The notes: generated by a model not told the origin, from the letters alone. Positions 23,401 through 34,277 are shown, numbered from the stretch's first letter. The stretch: 64,000 nt of DNA from Cladobotryum mycophilum (GCA_036429605.1 JAVFKD010000002.1:2232001-2296000), one strand, 5' to 3'. Numbers and translations: made by a program.

Positions 23401-24673
23401 ATTGACATCCAAGACTGATTGAAGACGGTCAAGTAGTGGTATGATATTTGCCTTGGGTTCCTTTATTAGAGTAGTAAGTGTGGTCAAGTCCATGGTGTCA
23501 AAGGTTGTGACGATGGATCCAACAATGGGATGGAAATTTCTCTGTATCTCGTCTTTCTCTTCTGTGTTCAGCCCAGTTTCAAGAGCGTATTTCAAAACAG
23601 TCATATAGATTTGGTCAAGACTTTTTCTGGCTTCGATGGCAAACGCCTTGTAGTGATTATGAGTGCAAGTCTTTTGGCTGCTAACAGCCCGCCATCACGA
23701 ATAAAACGGCATACCGTTGCCGCATGAATGAATAGCCCTTGGGATTGTTGCACCAATATCTGGATCGTCTCGTGTGTGACAACAAGGTCGTCAAGACCAA
23801 GCTGCTGGGAAATTTTGTTTATGTTATGTTGGTAGTATATCTCCAGGTCCTTGTTGATAATAGACGGTTCGATGACATGGAGAATCAGATCGTGGGCTTT
23901 TGGGGTGATTCTGGTGAATGTATAGTTGATATGCTGATATGGTCGACTGGTAATGAATACTCGGAGTGGAATACTATTCAGAGCGGTCGCCGCCAGACAT
24001 TGTGTGAGCAATGCAATGTCATCTTGGTTGTCGCATTCATCGAGTGCGTCAACAACAAGAAGGTAGGGTTCTGAGAAGGCCCCCAGATTCAGTCTGGCTA
24101 ATGGTTCTAGGACAAGTTTTTCCCATTGGTCATAGAGACCAAGGCCAGTTATGCGGGGGTTGGATTTGATGGAGGCGTTGATGTGTGTCCGGAGCTCAGG
24201 GGAGACCTCTGCAAGCTGAGCAGCAATGGTGACCGCGAAGTGTTTAGTGGACGCAAGGCTACCTCCATCTCGGGTGAAAAAGAAGCTTGCAGCGAGCCGC
24301 TTCTTATTGTGATACTCTTGCGCAACTGTTAGAGATATGGTGGATTTCCCAGTACCTGCCATGCCACTGAGCCAGAACATGCGGTTTTCATCTTCTCTGT
24401 CGGCCCACGTTCTGATCTCGGAGAGGATTTCCACTCGTGTGTCGGAGAGGCAACGAGGCTCATGTTGTCTGCCTGCAGAATTGAAAGTGGCTTCTGAGAG
24501 GCCTCCAAGTGCTGAAATGGGAGGCGGAGAATGAACTACTTAGGAGTTACTCTCTGTTAAGAAAAAGAGCAAACTGTAGGAGAGAATTCACCTGAGATAT
24601 TATTTTGATGGACGCGGGCGTGGTCCCCAAACGAACAGTTCGAAATGTCCCGGTTTCCAGGATTTCCACGCAT
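20401..24673 (-). pseudogene. NACHT-WD40 NLR (HET-E/NWD-like STAND protein), one-base frameshift
   Basis: Three exons: 24673-24592, 24511-22972 and 22908-20401; introns 24591-24512 and 22971-22909 are GT-AG and join in phase. The N-terminus is only about 27 residues (NCSFGDHARVHQNNIS), equal to the linker that in relatives precedes NACHT, so a separate effector domain is missing. The NACHT domain has P-loop GMAGTGKST, a sensor-like ASFFFTRDGG and Walker B LLVVDALDECD. The C-terminal 811 residues hold about 14 degenerate WD40 repeats with AFSPNGKLIASG and IRLWD motifs, a beta-propeller ligand sensor. The summed exon length is 3n+2, so one base is missing. The shift falls at a T5 run (23622-23626; A5 on the coding strand) between LPSKPEK and SLDQIYMTVLKYAL. 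With one more A the product would be about 1376 aa. Mutation or assembly error is undecided. The WD40 exon itself is clean over 2.5 kb. Confidence 0.82.
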
Positions 24674-26409
24674 GGTTATGCTGATACGGACAGTAAACAG
24701 CCAAGATCTGATGTGATTACGGGGTAACGGCGTGTGGATTCAGAAGGTCAGAACATCTGATCCATATTAATGACTGCGACGACAAGGGAGCAATGCGGGG
24801 CTGTGAAATCTTCTAAACATGTATGGAATCATGTGACATTCATGGATCCATTCCTTCCAAGTTGTTGAATGTATAGATACTTAGTAACTGCAGGTACCAG
24901 GTAAACATTGAGCCCAAGGTCTAAGCCTCGCAAGATTCTGAATGGACACATATTGCCTACATACATGGCTGTGAGTATGTGAATATGGTCTATGCATGCT
25001 TATATGTGCTTCTGCATTATGAGAGCAGGAAATTGTGGAACATATCCACGAGTATTTGATCCATTCCATTCTACGGGTCTCAGAGAAGTGATACCCGTAT
25101 TATAATGGATCCTGAATGGATGGGTTGCCTGGCATTGTCTAGGTAGCCTCCATCCTAGCTCCCGTTGCCATTTAGAGTCCAGTGGGATCCATCATTGCTT
25201 TAGTGGACGGGCACTTATTATTTAGTGCCCAGGTGCTTGGTCCGCGTCCCGTCTACCTGTAGGTACCTAAGGTTTAGTACCTAAGTACGTAGCCCTGGAG
25301 GCCATTAGGCTCTGCCGGGCTGTGAGATGACCACCTAGGTACCTACAGGGACCTCAAAAGCCTCCAGGGCTCCAGGGCTTCAAACTAAGTAGCTGACCTG
25401 GACAACCTACCCACCTATGTACCCGACACCACCTGGCAATCAATTTAGTGTGCTTCAGCCACGTTTGCTGCCATCCATCTTCCGCAACGTCCATGAATAT
25501 CGTTTCCACCAAAAACATCAAATGCATCAACACGAAGACCAAAAAGATGTCAAAAATATAAATAAAAAACATACAACAGCCGGTGTTCGCCGGTGGTCAC
25601 CCACCCGACTACTAATCTGCCTCTCATGGGCTTGACTATGGGAGAGCGGACGGGATCCCGTATTGTCCCATGGATATGGTCGTATGTGTGGGTAGAGCCC
25701 ATAAATCTGACTTATAATCTGCACCTGCAGTTTGCCAGTGCATAATCACAGGTGTGAAGGGAATACCTACCTGTATGTGACCCATTTCGTGGTTGGCTAT
25801 AATTCAGCCAAGGTATGTGAAGTGTCCCATTAACTCTCAGCGCTCCCCCAATAAGGAGCCCTGGAGTCGCTTTAATTGCAACGATATGAAGGCGGAGAGG
25901 CCTCCTCTGCCCTTACTAGTTATCTGTTCTCAGTGATTGGGTTTTTGATGTCATTTTGCTCATCAATTGCTGCGGACGTTGGGCAGCTGGATCGCGTTTC
26001 GCCTTACGGTCGTCAGCCCTGCATTTCGTTGCACCTATTCCTCAAGCCACTCACTACCATCGACATACTACTACTACCCAGGAGCCAGAGTGAAGATTGG
26101 AAGAAGGGCATAGAAGATGACAAGGTCTCAGACTTCAGGAAATTCGTTCATCAATTATGCCAAACTCAAGCTATCGTTTCTCAAGCATAACAAAAAAGTG
26201 TCGACAACTCCCAATCTGGCCCATCCTCGACATTAGAACATTAAGCACCAGGCAGAAGAGCAGCTCAATCCAAATATCGAGTACGCATCATCTACAACTA
26301 CCTCTTCTCCCGGTACCCAAAAATTATCTAAACCTGAGGCACAGGTTGCAGTGGAGGACTATCTTACCCCCGTGGCAAACTCAAAGACCGAACCCGGACA
26401 TCTTAGAAT
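24674..26409. other. Intergenic region with repeat debris
   Basis: Contains one copy of a dispersed repeat (25191 to about 25370) and a cluster of palindromic TAGGTACC-like motifs between 25255 and 25440. A frame at 25876-26190 has no recognisable domain. The stretch just before 26410 may be upstream debris of the HET fragment. Confidence 0.45.
25191..25370 (+). repeat. Diverged dispersed repeat, copy A
   Basis: Shares the exact block TTTAGTGGACGGGCACTTAT (plus adjoining bases), TTTAGTG shortly after, a CACGTCCC/CGCGTCCC block and a TCAAAAGCCT block, in the same order, with copy B at 27650-27765. It looks like two copies of the same mobile-element fragment. No coding capacity and no terminal repeats are visible. 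Confidence 0.6.
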
Positions 26410-26650
26410 AGCTTTCAAGGCGATGATGTGAAAAAATACTCCTACTCTCCTCTCAAAGACCTCAGCAACATACGTCTGCTTCGCCTAATGCCACATAAAG
26501 ACGAAGACGCCCCTATATAATGTCAGCTCTTCGACTACCCTTTGCGAGAGTTAAATGAAGGAAGACATCCCTATAAGGCTTTGTCCTACGTATAGGGCAA
26601 GTCGGATGGCTCCCATTCTATCTCCATTGACGGGCGCGATCTGACTCTCG
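26410..26650 (+). pseudogene. HET-domain 5' fragment with RIP-type stops
   Basis: One frame from 26410 reads as the beginning of a HET protein: KYSYSPLKDLSNIRLLRLMP, then a stop at 26518-26520, then CQLFDYPLRELNEGRHPYKA and LSYV, a stop at 26593-26595, then GKSDGSHSISIDGRDL. In this family the first stop position is normally glutamine (IQC) and the second is the invariant tryptophan of ALSYVWG. They therefore fit CAA to TAA and TGG to TAG, both CpA to TpA changes. After about 26650 the similarity ends and the rest of the domain (the WVDxxCINQ segment and beyond) is absent. It is a truncated gene remnant. Confidence 0.75.
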
Positions 26651-27566
26651 AGACGCGAAATGATGAGGTCGTTGCTGGTCAAGACGGCGCTGTTGGCCCT
26701 GCTGATGTTGGGAGAGACGGCGACGGCAACGGCAGCGGCAGCGGGAGTCCCCGTGTCTGATCCTTTGGCGCTTGGCCTGCCAGTGCTAAGCACATTGAGC
26801 ATCATTTGAGGTTTGAACAACATGCACTTTCTTTGGCCTTTTTGGCGATCTTCTGTCCGAGGAACTGCATTTACAATGTCTTTTTTGTCGATTGATTCAA
26901 ATTGGTCGACTAAACTCTTGGATAAGCGATTATGCTGCTCTGATGTCGATCCAACAGATTTTGAGGGCTGTTCCATCTTTTTTTGCTTAGGTACTTGAAG
27001 GATGGCGTGCAAAAGGGGAACTGGGAGCAGGTTCGTCGGATAGACAACTCTGGAGGGTACTCCATATGTATGAATGGTAGAATAGCAAGATGCTCAGGCG
27101 GTAGAAGAAGAAAAACGCATGTTGCCTTTGATCGCCTAGAAATGCACCGAAAATCTGTTGATCCCGGGGCGTGTTTTCTTCCCCCTTCCATGACGGTTCA
27201 ACCTGGTAAAAGAGCCCGCCCGAGGAGGTGCCTTCCACAGTACTGGTCCCTGAAATACGGAGGAGGTAAGGCCCATAGCAAATGACCAAAAAAGTAACAT
27301 TTCTAATGTGTACCTTTGCTGAAGAAAAACTAGCCTTTGCGCCGTGCATGTGTCTGGCTTGCCACCTCGTGTAATTGATCACGGGAACTCTGTACGCAAA
27401 TATATACCGACTTTAGCTACACTAAGTAAACCTATATGGCTTTCCTTTTTCTCTATTCTTTTCCTAGCTTAATATTTTTTTACATATAAGATTTTTGAAC
27501 TCCCAGAGTAGATTTCGTTGTCATAGTAATATGTTTGCCGTTACTACGTTGAATTTCTTCTCTCTT

Positions 27567-27595
27567 TGTGTGTGTGTGTGCATGTGTGTGTGTGT
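27567..27595. repeat. (TG)n microsatellite
   Basis: Imperfect TG dinucleotide run of about 29 bases with one CA interruption. Confidence 0.9.
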
Positions 27596-27649
27596 TTTTG
27601 GCCCCCAACCTGAGTCCACATCCAGAAAATACAAGGGACCGGGAGCTCC

Positions 27650-27765
27650 CGCTCTCCATTGCTTTAGTGGACGGGCACTTATTTAGTGTTTCTAGAGCTG
27701 TTTATCCACGTCCCAAGTCTTTAGCAGCCCCTTACGCACTGTAGGCATAGGGGATCTTCAAAAGC
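27650..27765 (+). repeat. Diverged dispersed repeat, copy B
   Basis: Second copy of the element at 25191-25370. The best-conserved block is TTTAGTGGACGGGCACTTAT. Copy B is shorter, having lost the TAGGTACC-rich middle part, but keeps the TCAAAAGCCT block near its right end. Confidence 0.6.
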
Positions 27766-28221
27766 CTGCTGTTTTGCGAATATCCCGATGTGACCTGGGG
27801 TTATTTAGTCTATGGTAACCTAAAATAGAGTCAGGTCGTAAGACATCAGTTTAATCATTGATGTCAGAGTCGTAGGTTAGTTGTAATACTACTACGCATT
27901 TTACATTGTAAACTATCTTATCAGTCTTGGCGAGTGTTTTAATTGTAATCTATGCAGACTTCGCTTATTCCAATATCGTAAAATGGATTGGATAAAAGAA
28001 CATACCACCGATGGCCTGGGAGTATTGCGCACTGTTTTCTTCACAGACCCCTCACCTCTGCTGGTTTGGTGCTTGCGTCGTCACCTTCCGAGCCTGCCTA
28101 TCTTTGCCAACCCGCTAAGGTAATGGAGATTTTGGTAATAAATAGTAGAACAGAGCCCATTCTTTGATCATAGTAGAGTTGGTCAATTATCGATATTACG
28201 TTTTGAACAATTTGAATAACA

Positions 28222-29748
28222 ATGGGACGAAACTCTTCTCAATGTATTTTAGAGATACCATTTACCGATCTTGGGGCATCCCCCGTGTCACTCACTCAAG
28301 CTACCGAATGCCGGTTCCAATTCATAGATTGCCACAGGTTCATTCACAAGGAAACTATTCGCATCCTAGAATTCGCTCAGCTCCCAACTGATCCGTCATA
28401 CGCTGTCGTATCCTACGTTTGGAAAGGGCTACAACCTCTGAGCGATGACACACCGTCAATCCCTAACATCATTATCGATGGCGCTGTCGGAGCAGACCCC
28501 ATTTCGGGTGAGGTTCTCAGGCTTGTCATAATTGCCGCCTCCATGTCTGGATGCGAGTTGATTTGGCTCGATGGTCTCTGCATTCTGCAGGGAAACGAAA
28601 CAGATAAGACATGGCAAATTGAGAGAATGTACAGTATTTATACGTCATCCAAGGACTGCATTGTTGTTCCTGGCGGACTCAGACGACTCACCACTCTCGA
28701 AGAGGAGACGAGCTGGATCCTGCGCGCTTGGACCCTTCAAGAAGCGGTTGCGCCTACATCGTCTCATTGTTTATTTTCATGGAAATATCCTAGTTGCACC
28801 CTACAAACGAATATACCGCTCACAATCACGGCGATCGAACCTGGCATGGCTGCCATCACTGATCTTCTGTCGCTATTGCAAATGGTATCGAAGCGAACCA
28901 ATGACTATCACATCTTGGATTCAGCATTCAAAGAGATTGTCTTTCCGGCTCCATATCCTTACATTAACATCTTTGGCAACTCATTGCAAGCTCAACCGCA
29001 AGTGACAGAGCTACTCCAAGCTATGCAAAAGAAAGGGAAGCCAGAAATGTCCATTGCTATCTGGCGTTCGTCATTCTTGCGATCAGCAAAGTACCCGGTG
29101 GATACCGTCTTTAGCATCATGGGTCTTTTAGGTGTGACCTTGGATGTAAAACGCTTTGGTCCCGATGATCGGCTTGGGGCTACAATTGCGTTGATGCAAG
29201 CAATTCTACAGGCTGGGGGTCGTGCTGAGTGGCTTGGTATCGGTATTGACACTGAGCCAAATCCGAGGCTCTCTACAATACCATCATTTCCCCACACCAA
29301 CTCTGCTGGTAAGGCCATCATTGCCATCAAAGATGATGGCGACAAAGAGGTGTCGAGATTGATTAGCACTAGCTGGGGGATTAGAGAGACGCCCAAGGGA
29401 ACCATGGATGACCAAGGATATTTTCGTTTCCGTGCGCCGGCGGCTTCAATACGAAAGGCCCGAAGTTCTACAAACATGGCAGGGTTTAGTTCAAAAACTT
29501 TGGGAAAATGGGAGTTGCTGCCAAACACTCAGGGTTCTTTTGCGGCAGTGTTTATTGGTTACTGGGCGGATTATTCAAACGTCGCGCTTGGGTTGGCCTT
29601 CAGGTCAGACAACTGTGTCTTGATGCTAATAAAGAAGCACGCTCCTGGCAAGTATCATAACATTGGATATGTCTTTGTTGAGGAACATGTTTTAGGAAGA
29701 AAGGGTTGGAAGAAGAATGTATTCGTGGTTGGAGGGCCTGAAGCATAA
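28222..29748 (+). CDS. HET-domain-like protein, intact, divergent
   Basis: Single exon of 508 aa from an ATG at 28222. Residues about 35-190 form a divergent HET domain: SYAVVSYVWKGLQPL replaces the usual YxALSYxWG, and ELIWLDGLCILQGNETDKTW replaces xxWVDxLCINQ, followed by QIERMYSIYTSSKDCIVVPG and ILRAWTLQEAV. The C-terminal 300 residues include SIAIWRSSFLRSAKYPVDTV and FSIMGLLGV, the segment that follows HET in this subtype (R.S..PVD.VFSIMGLLGV). HET domains act in heterokaryon incompatibility and regulated cell death. No stop or shift is seen over 1.5 kb, which contrasts with the two broken HET copies in this window. The partner is unknown; nearby NLRs are natural candidates by analogy with known NLR-HET pairs, which is inference only. 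Confidence 0.8.
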   Translation: MGRNSSQCILEIPFTDLGASPVSLTQATECRFQFIDCHRFIHKETIRILEFAQLPTDPSYAVVSYVWKGLQPLSDDTPSIPNIIIDGAVGADPISGEVLRLVIIAASMSGCELIWLDGLCILQGNETDKTWQIERMYSIYTSSKDCIVVPGGLRRLTTLEEETSWILRAWTLQEAVAPTSSHCLFSWKYPSCTLQTNIPLTITAIEPGMAAITDLLSLLQMVSKRTNDYHILDSAFKEIVFPAPYPYINIFGNSLQAQPQVTELLQAMQKKGKPEMSIAIWRSSFLRSAKYPVDTVFSIMGLLGVTLDVKRFGPDDRLGATIALMQAILQAGGRAEWLGIGIDTEPNPRLSTIPSFPHTNSAGKAIIAIKDDGDKEVSRLISTSWGIRETPKGTMDDQGYFRFRAPAASIRKARSSTNMAGFSSKTLGKWELLPNTQGSFAAVFIGYWADYSNVALGLAFRSDNCVLMLIKKHAPGKYHNIGYVFVEEHVLGRKGWKKNVFVVGGPEA

Positions 29749-31299
29749 TCTAAGAAATTAGTAATAATTGCCCTTCTGAGCATTTCCATGTAAGTAGCGA
29801 TTTAACGGGTGGCAGCTACCTAACTGCCCGTACAGCAGTTGGAGGGCTCCACTTATAGCCACTATGGCCGTTTGTAGCTAATCCATCTATTCGTCTCTCC
29901 AGGGCTCCATTGTAGCCCTCTCTCCACAGTGCACCTATCCATTCCACTGACAACGGCATAGACAACTCCATCTGGTCTAACCCCCAGTGGTCGTCATTTG
30001 CGCCGAGACACTCTCATGGACGCCTACGAAACACTAGAACTCGCCTGGAGAGCGGTCGAGAAGGTTTCTTACATCTCCATAGCGCTGGCCAACACGAAAA
30101 AGCGGATTATCTACGGCGAGCTTGGAGCGGAGTTGTTTATCGCTGCAGGCTACTTGATGAGTGTTGGGCCGGAGCAGGAGGCTCGGATCTTGCGAAAGGT
30201 ACAGAAGCTATTGAGAGATATTGAAAGGATATGTTCTGTGAGTATCCGGCTGCTGCATTGTTAAAGATTTCATGGGAGGCCGTTATCGTCGGACTGCCTC
30301 TTAAACGGGTAGAGATACTCTCTTGTTCCACATAGCATCGACCGTTACTAACAGAATTAGTATCCTGCAGATCCAAAGGATGGCTATCCACACCTTCGAG
30401 GAATTGCGCAGGATACGCCGAATGCCAGCTCGTTCAGGTCAGCAGAACACAAGATCCAGAAGGGCATAATCGCAATAGCTGCAGGGAGAGGTGAATCGGC
30501 CAAGGAAGTCCGCCTGCAAGCGTTTGGTCCCAACGGAGATTTACTCATGCCCTCTATGCACCTGGCCAACCGCAGAGGATGGCGAGGTGGACAGAGGAGC
30601 TTTGATTGACCACATTGCGAAAGAAGTGCACTCGTTCTCACTTAGATCCTTACCTTGGGCCCCAGATGAAGAATATGAGAATAGACACGGGGTATATTCT
30701 GATACCAATAAGGTCCAACGCTGGATAACAGAGCACGAGTTGTCATTAACTGTCCTCTATGTACCGCCACCTCCTACAAAGTCTGCAAAGCCGATTCCAC
30801 ATTACTTCCACGTGAATGACTATTTCGAGGAGAATATGGAAAGCAGTAGTGACTCTGGGGCTAACTCAAACAATACCATGAATCAGGAACTAAGGAAGAT
30901 GCAGGAGCAAGGCTCTTTGGTCTATTATGGCTCATCAGGCAGATCCGCTTCCAGTAAGGAACGCAGCAATCACTTCTATAATACTCCTCTCTGAATTTCT
31001 TAACCTATCAAGATAGATATACTGACCTGCCGTAGTCAAAGAACCTCCTTCTACAGACCTACCTAACCATGATTATACCGTGGGATGGGTTTTCGCTCTA
31101 CCCAAGGAGCTAACCGCGGCAATAGCCATGCTTGATCAACGGCATGCCGATGTAGCCGACCATCCGAATGACCTCAACTCCTATTCCCTGGGGTCAATTG
31201 GCGAGCATAATATCGTTATGACCTGCCTACCCATGATCTCTAGTGGAAAAAGGCCAGTATCGACTGTCATCACAGAGATGGTCAACGCATTTCCATCCA

Positions 31300-31307
31300 T
31301 TAAGATC
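31300..31307 (+). repeat. Left target-site duplication of hAT-1
   Basis: TTAAGATC, identical to 34270-34277. The 8-bp length is diagnostic of hAT insertion. Confidence 0.9.
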
Positions 31308-34269
31308 CAGCGCTTCTTTCAAGTCAAGCCAAGCAAGCAAGTTTGGCAAGCAAGCAAGCAAGCAGAGCTTATTTTTTTATCCAAGCAAGCAAGCCTGAAT
31401 AGCCTCAGGCTTGGTTAAGCTTGACAAGTTTAGGGTAGCCTATTGTCGGATCGGAATAATAATAACCTGGCCTCGGAGCTGGATAAATTTCCTAATTAGG
31501 TATGACCCACCCATTTTCAGCCAATCGGCCAATTGTTTTACCGTATCCATACCCTTTAATTCATCGTTAGCTTAATTAACTAGGAATCTTAATACTAGGA
31601 ATTATATTATGTATTTTAATTATTACTACTAATTATAAATCGCTTTTTGAACGTTTTACTGCCTCGCGGTATTATTAAGCAGCTCACAGATGCCTTTAAG
31701 CCGGTATTATAATCCGATCATGCCCTCGATAACTCTTAATCCCTCGATCACATTGTTAAGGCCAAATGGCATAGCTGTACCTTTATTCTTGAGGATATTA
31801 TCGTGAAGCTCGGTAACCGTGGCCGTTCTTTATTTATCAAGGATCATAGTATTTTTATCCGAGAGATACTATTAACCGGGAAAGGTTAGGCTTTATTTCT
31901 TATTTTAAATACTTTTCTAATGTTTTTTAGGAGATGCTTTTTGGGTATGCAAATACTACGACGAAGCCGGTTGTTTAAAACCCTTCCCTGTAAATGTAAT
32001 TTTATTACCGTTAAGGTATTTTTTTATAAGTTATAGTATTTTAAAAGAAAGGTATTTAAATATATTAATGCCTATAATCTTAGAATCTAATGACGGGCTA
32101 ATCCTAAAGTGTATATGATCTTAAGTTATTCTATGATCTGAAGTATAATATATATAAGAATTAGCTTTTGGCTTTTTTCTTAAGAAGAATTAGTTTTTTA
32201 TTATATTTGAGTTATAATTTCTTTTTTATTTATTATATGGTATAGATCTTGATTTTTATTCTAAGGTCTCTTGGAATAAGGATAGTTAAAAAAGAGCTTT
32301 TGATTTTATTTATAATAAGAAAAAAGCTTTAATTTATTAGTAACTTTATAATGCCCTTATATATATCCATCTTTGCTTTGACCTTTAGACCTCGCTGAAT
32401 TAATATGCGATAATAGCTATAATAGCCTATTTCCTAAGCCTAACTGGAAAGCATCAACAACGCTTTCTTTCCCTTCGAGAGTAATCAGGCTTATATTCCA
32501 GTAAAAATCTTATATTAATTTTACTTAAGGTTATTAATAAGTAGGAAATCAGTGATCGAATTAGTACTATTATCTTTAATAACGCCTTTAATAATGATAC
32601 ATGCTTACAGCACCTTTTCCGTTAATTATATCTAACGATGATCGATTCTGATATCACGAAACGGCGAATGCGCTGTTACGGGTACATCCTGAACCTTATT
32701 GGTCGTGCCTTTCTCTTTAGTGAGGATACTAATAGCTTTAAGCAGGAGTCATAGATTCTTGAGCTGCGTGGCTGTGACGAAGATAATCTATAGTATTAGA
32801 GAAAAAAAGGACCAATTAGTAAGCTGCGTAATATTATCAAATACATTCGAGTATTACCTTAACGGCGCAAGAAATTCTAGAATTGCATTAATGAATCCGA
32901 TTCTCTTGAATTTATACTTTATTAACTGTTAAAGCTAAAGGTTATTTTTAATAATAATATTCGTTAGAATTTAACTTTTATAATGATTAATCGTGTACTA
33001 ATTAAGTAATCCTAAATTAATAGCTTTATTATGTATAAGGGTATTTAATAATAATACCATGACGATAGTATACCTAAAGATGATATTCTTACTCTAGAGG
33101 ATTGGCGCCTTTTTGTTAAGATTAAGGAAATACTTTGACTTTTTTATTATTAAATAATATAAACCTAAGGTTTTATGCGGTAAAACGGTTATGGTTAATT
33201 ATAGGAAGTTATTATTGGAATAGAATTTTTTTGATTAACTAGAGGATTAGAGAGCTCTATTAGTAATGCCTACTGATGAGCAAATTTAATAGACTTAACG
33301 CTAGATACTGGATTTAACTCCCCGCTGACCTCGCTAAGGTTAACGCTTAAATTAAGTATTTATTTTTACAAATAGCCTGCTATTATACACCTAAAACAAA
33401 TATCTTTTTTTAATAGATAAACAATAATACTATTCTAACCTTGATTTTATATTATAAGAATATATACGGATCTTGGTTATAATAGTTTGGTTAAAATTAA
33501 ATGAATATTATATAAAGCTTAGGGAATCTTCTTTTTTTACTGTAGCGGTTATTTTATATCTGGGCTTAAGCTTACGTTGGCTTGAGTACCGTTGGTGTTA
33601 AAAGGAACAGATTATCTGGCTGTATGAGGTAAAAGAGGAATTGTCTGCTTTTTAGGATGATTAGTATTGGTATAAAAGAGATTATCAGTAACCCGATGAA
33701 CCAACTAATTAAATCTCTGCTCTTGAGCTGCTTTAGCCACAGAAAGAGCTAGGTTATTATAACCAATGGATCAAGAATACAATTATATGGCTATTAGATA
33801 ATAGCTTAAAGCTTAATTATTATTATCGACTTGATCTTTCTGTAGAGACTGATGATCCTGTTCAGTGGTGGATCTTATAAAAGGCAGTATTTCTAACTTT
33901 AAGTAAGCTTATTTTAAATATCTTTGCAATTCCTATAATAGCTATTAACTATAAGAGAGAGTTTAGTCTTGCTAAGCTAACATTATTAACACAAAGGCTC
34001 TTAATAAACCTGTTAATGCTTAAGATGGTGTATTGTATGAAGAATTGGCTGTAAAGAGGTGCAATTACGCTTAGCAACTTCCTCTATCAGAGCCCTGCTT
34101 AAGATTATAATACGTAACTAGCCAGGTTAGACCTCAATTCAATTAATAATCCTATTAAGCGTATCAAGTACTTGGCAAGCCTATCAAGTAAGCAAGCCTA
34201 CCGAGGTCACAGTGACAAGCAAGCAAGTTTTGGCAAAAATCGCGCTTGCTTGACTTGAAAGAAGCGCTG
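31308..34269 (+). mobile_element. hAT-family DNA transposon, RIP-decayed (hAT-1)
   Basis: A 2962-bp element with terminal inverted repeats beginning CAGCGCTTCTTTCAAGTC (left) and ending in the exact complement at 34269, flanked by the 8-bp duplication TTAAGATC. Subterminal zones are packed with AAGC/AAGCAAGC repeats (31326-31394 and, inverted, 34185-34250), typical transposase-binding arrays. The interior (about 31430-34140) is strongly AT-rich, with stops in all frames. The inserted position is inside a coding exon of the PNP domain. The terminal repeats and the host exon flanks look unmutated, so the RIP-like decay stops close to the element ends. Confidence 0.93.
31750..34080 (+). pseudogene. 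hAT transposase relic
   Basis: Translating across frames recovers family landmarks. A BED-finger piece (DAFWVCKY, where the second cysteine now reads Y) lies near 31932. NNDTCLQHLF and RRMRCYGYILNLIGRAF lie near 32580-32720. RKKGPISKLRNIIKYIRVLP, preceded by TAG where the family has W, lies near 32796. The C-terminal dimerisation region (PVQWWI, NIFAIPI, FSLAKLTLLTQRL, MKNWL) lies at 33860-34070. Many TAA/TAG codons stand where Q or W is expected. No functional protein can be made. Confidence 0.85.
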
Positions 34270-34277
34270 TTAAGATC
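34270..34277 (+). repeat. Right target-site duplication of hAT-1
   Basis: TTAAGATC, identical to 31300-31307. Confidence 0.9.

Larger units (their letters stand above)
26651..28221. other. Intergenic region with repeat copy and dinucleotide tract
   Basis: Holds repeat copy B (27650-27765), a TG tract (27567-27595) and open frames on the minus strand (26551-27012 and 26987-27382). These frames are alanine- or phenylalanine-biased and match no family I know. I do not call a gene, although a lineage-specific minus-strand gene cannot be excluded. Confidence 0.4.

Noticed and set aside
25240..25440. Cluster of TAGGTACC palindromes as a possible regulatory array
   Set aside because: Irregular spacing and no adjacent gene start; more likely repeat debris.
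26551..27012. 153-codon open frame on the minus strand
   Set aside because: Alanine/valine-rich by simple codon repetition, overlaps the HET fragment on the other strand, no domain or splice partner.
32699..32932. Short open frame in the AT-rich middle of hAT-1
   Set aside because: Shadow frame of the decayed transposase.
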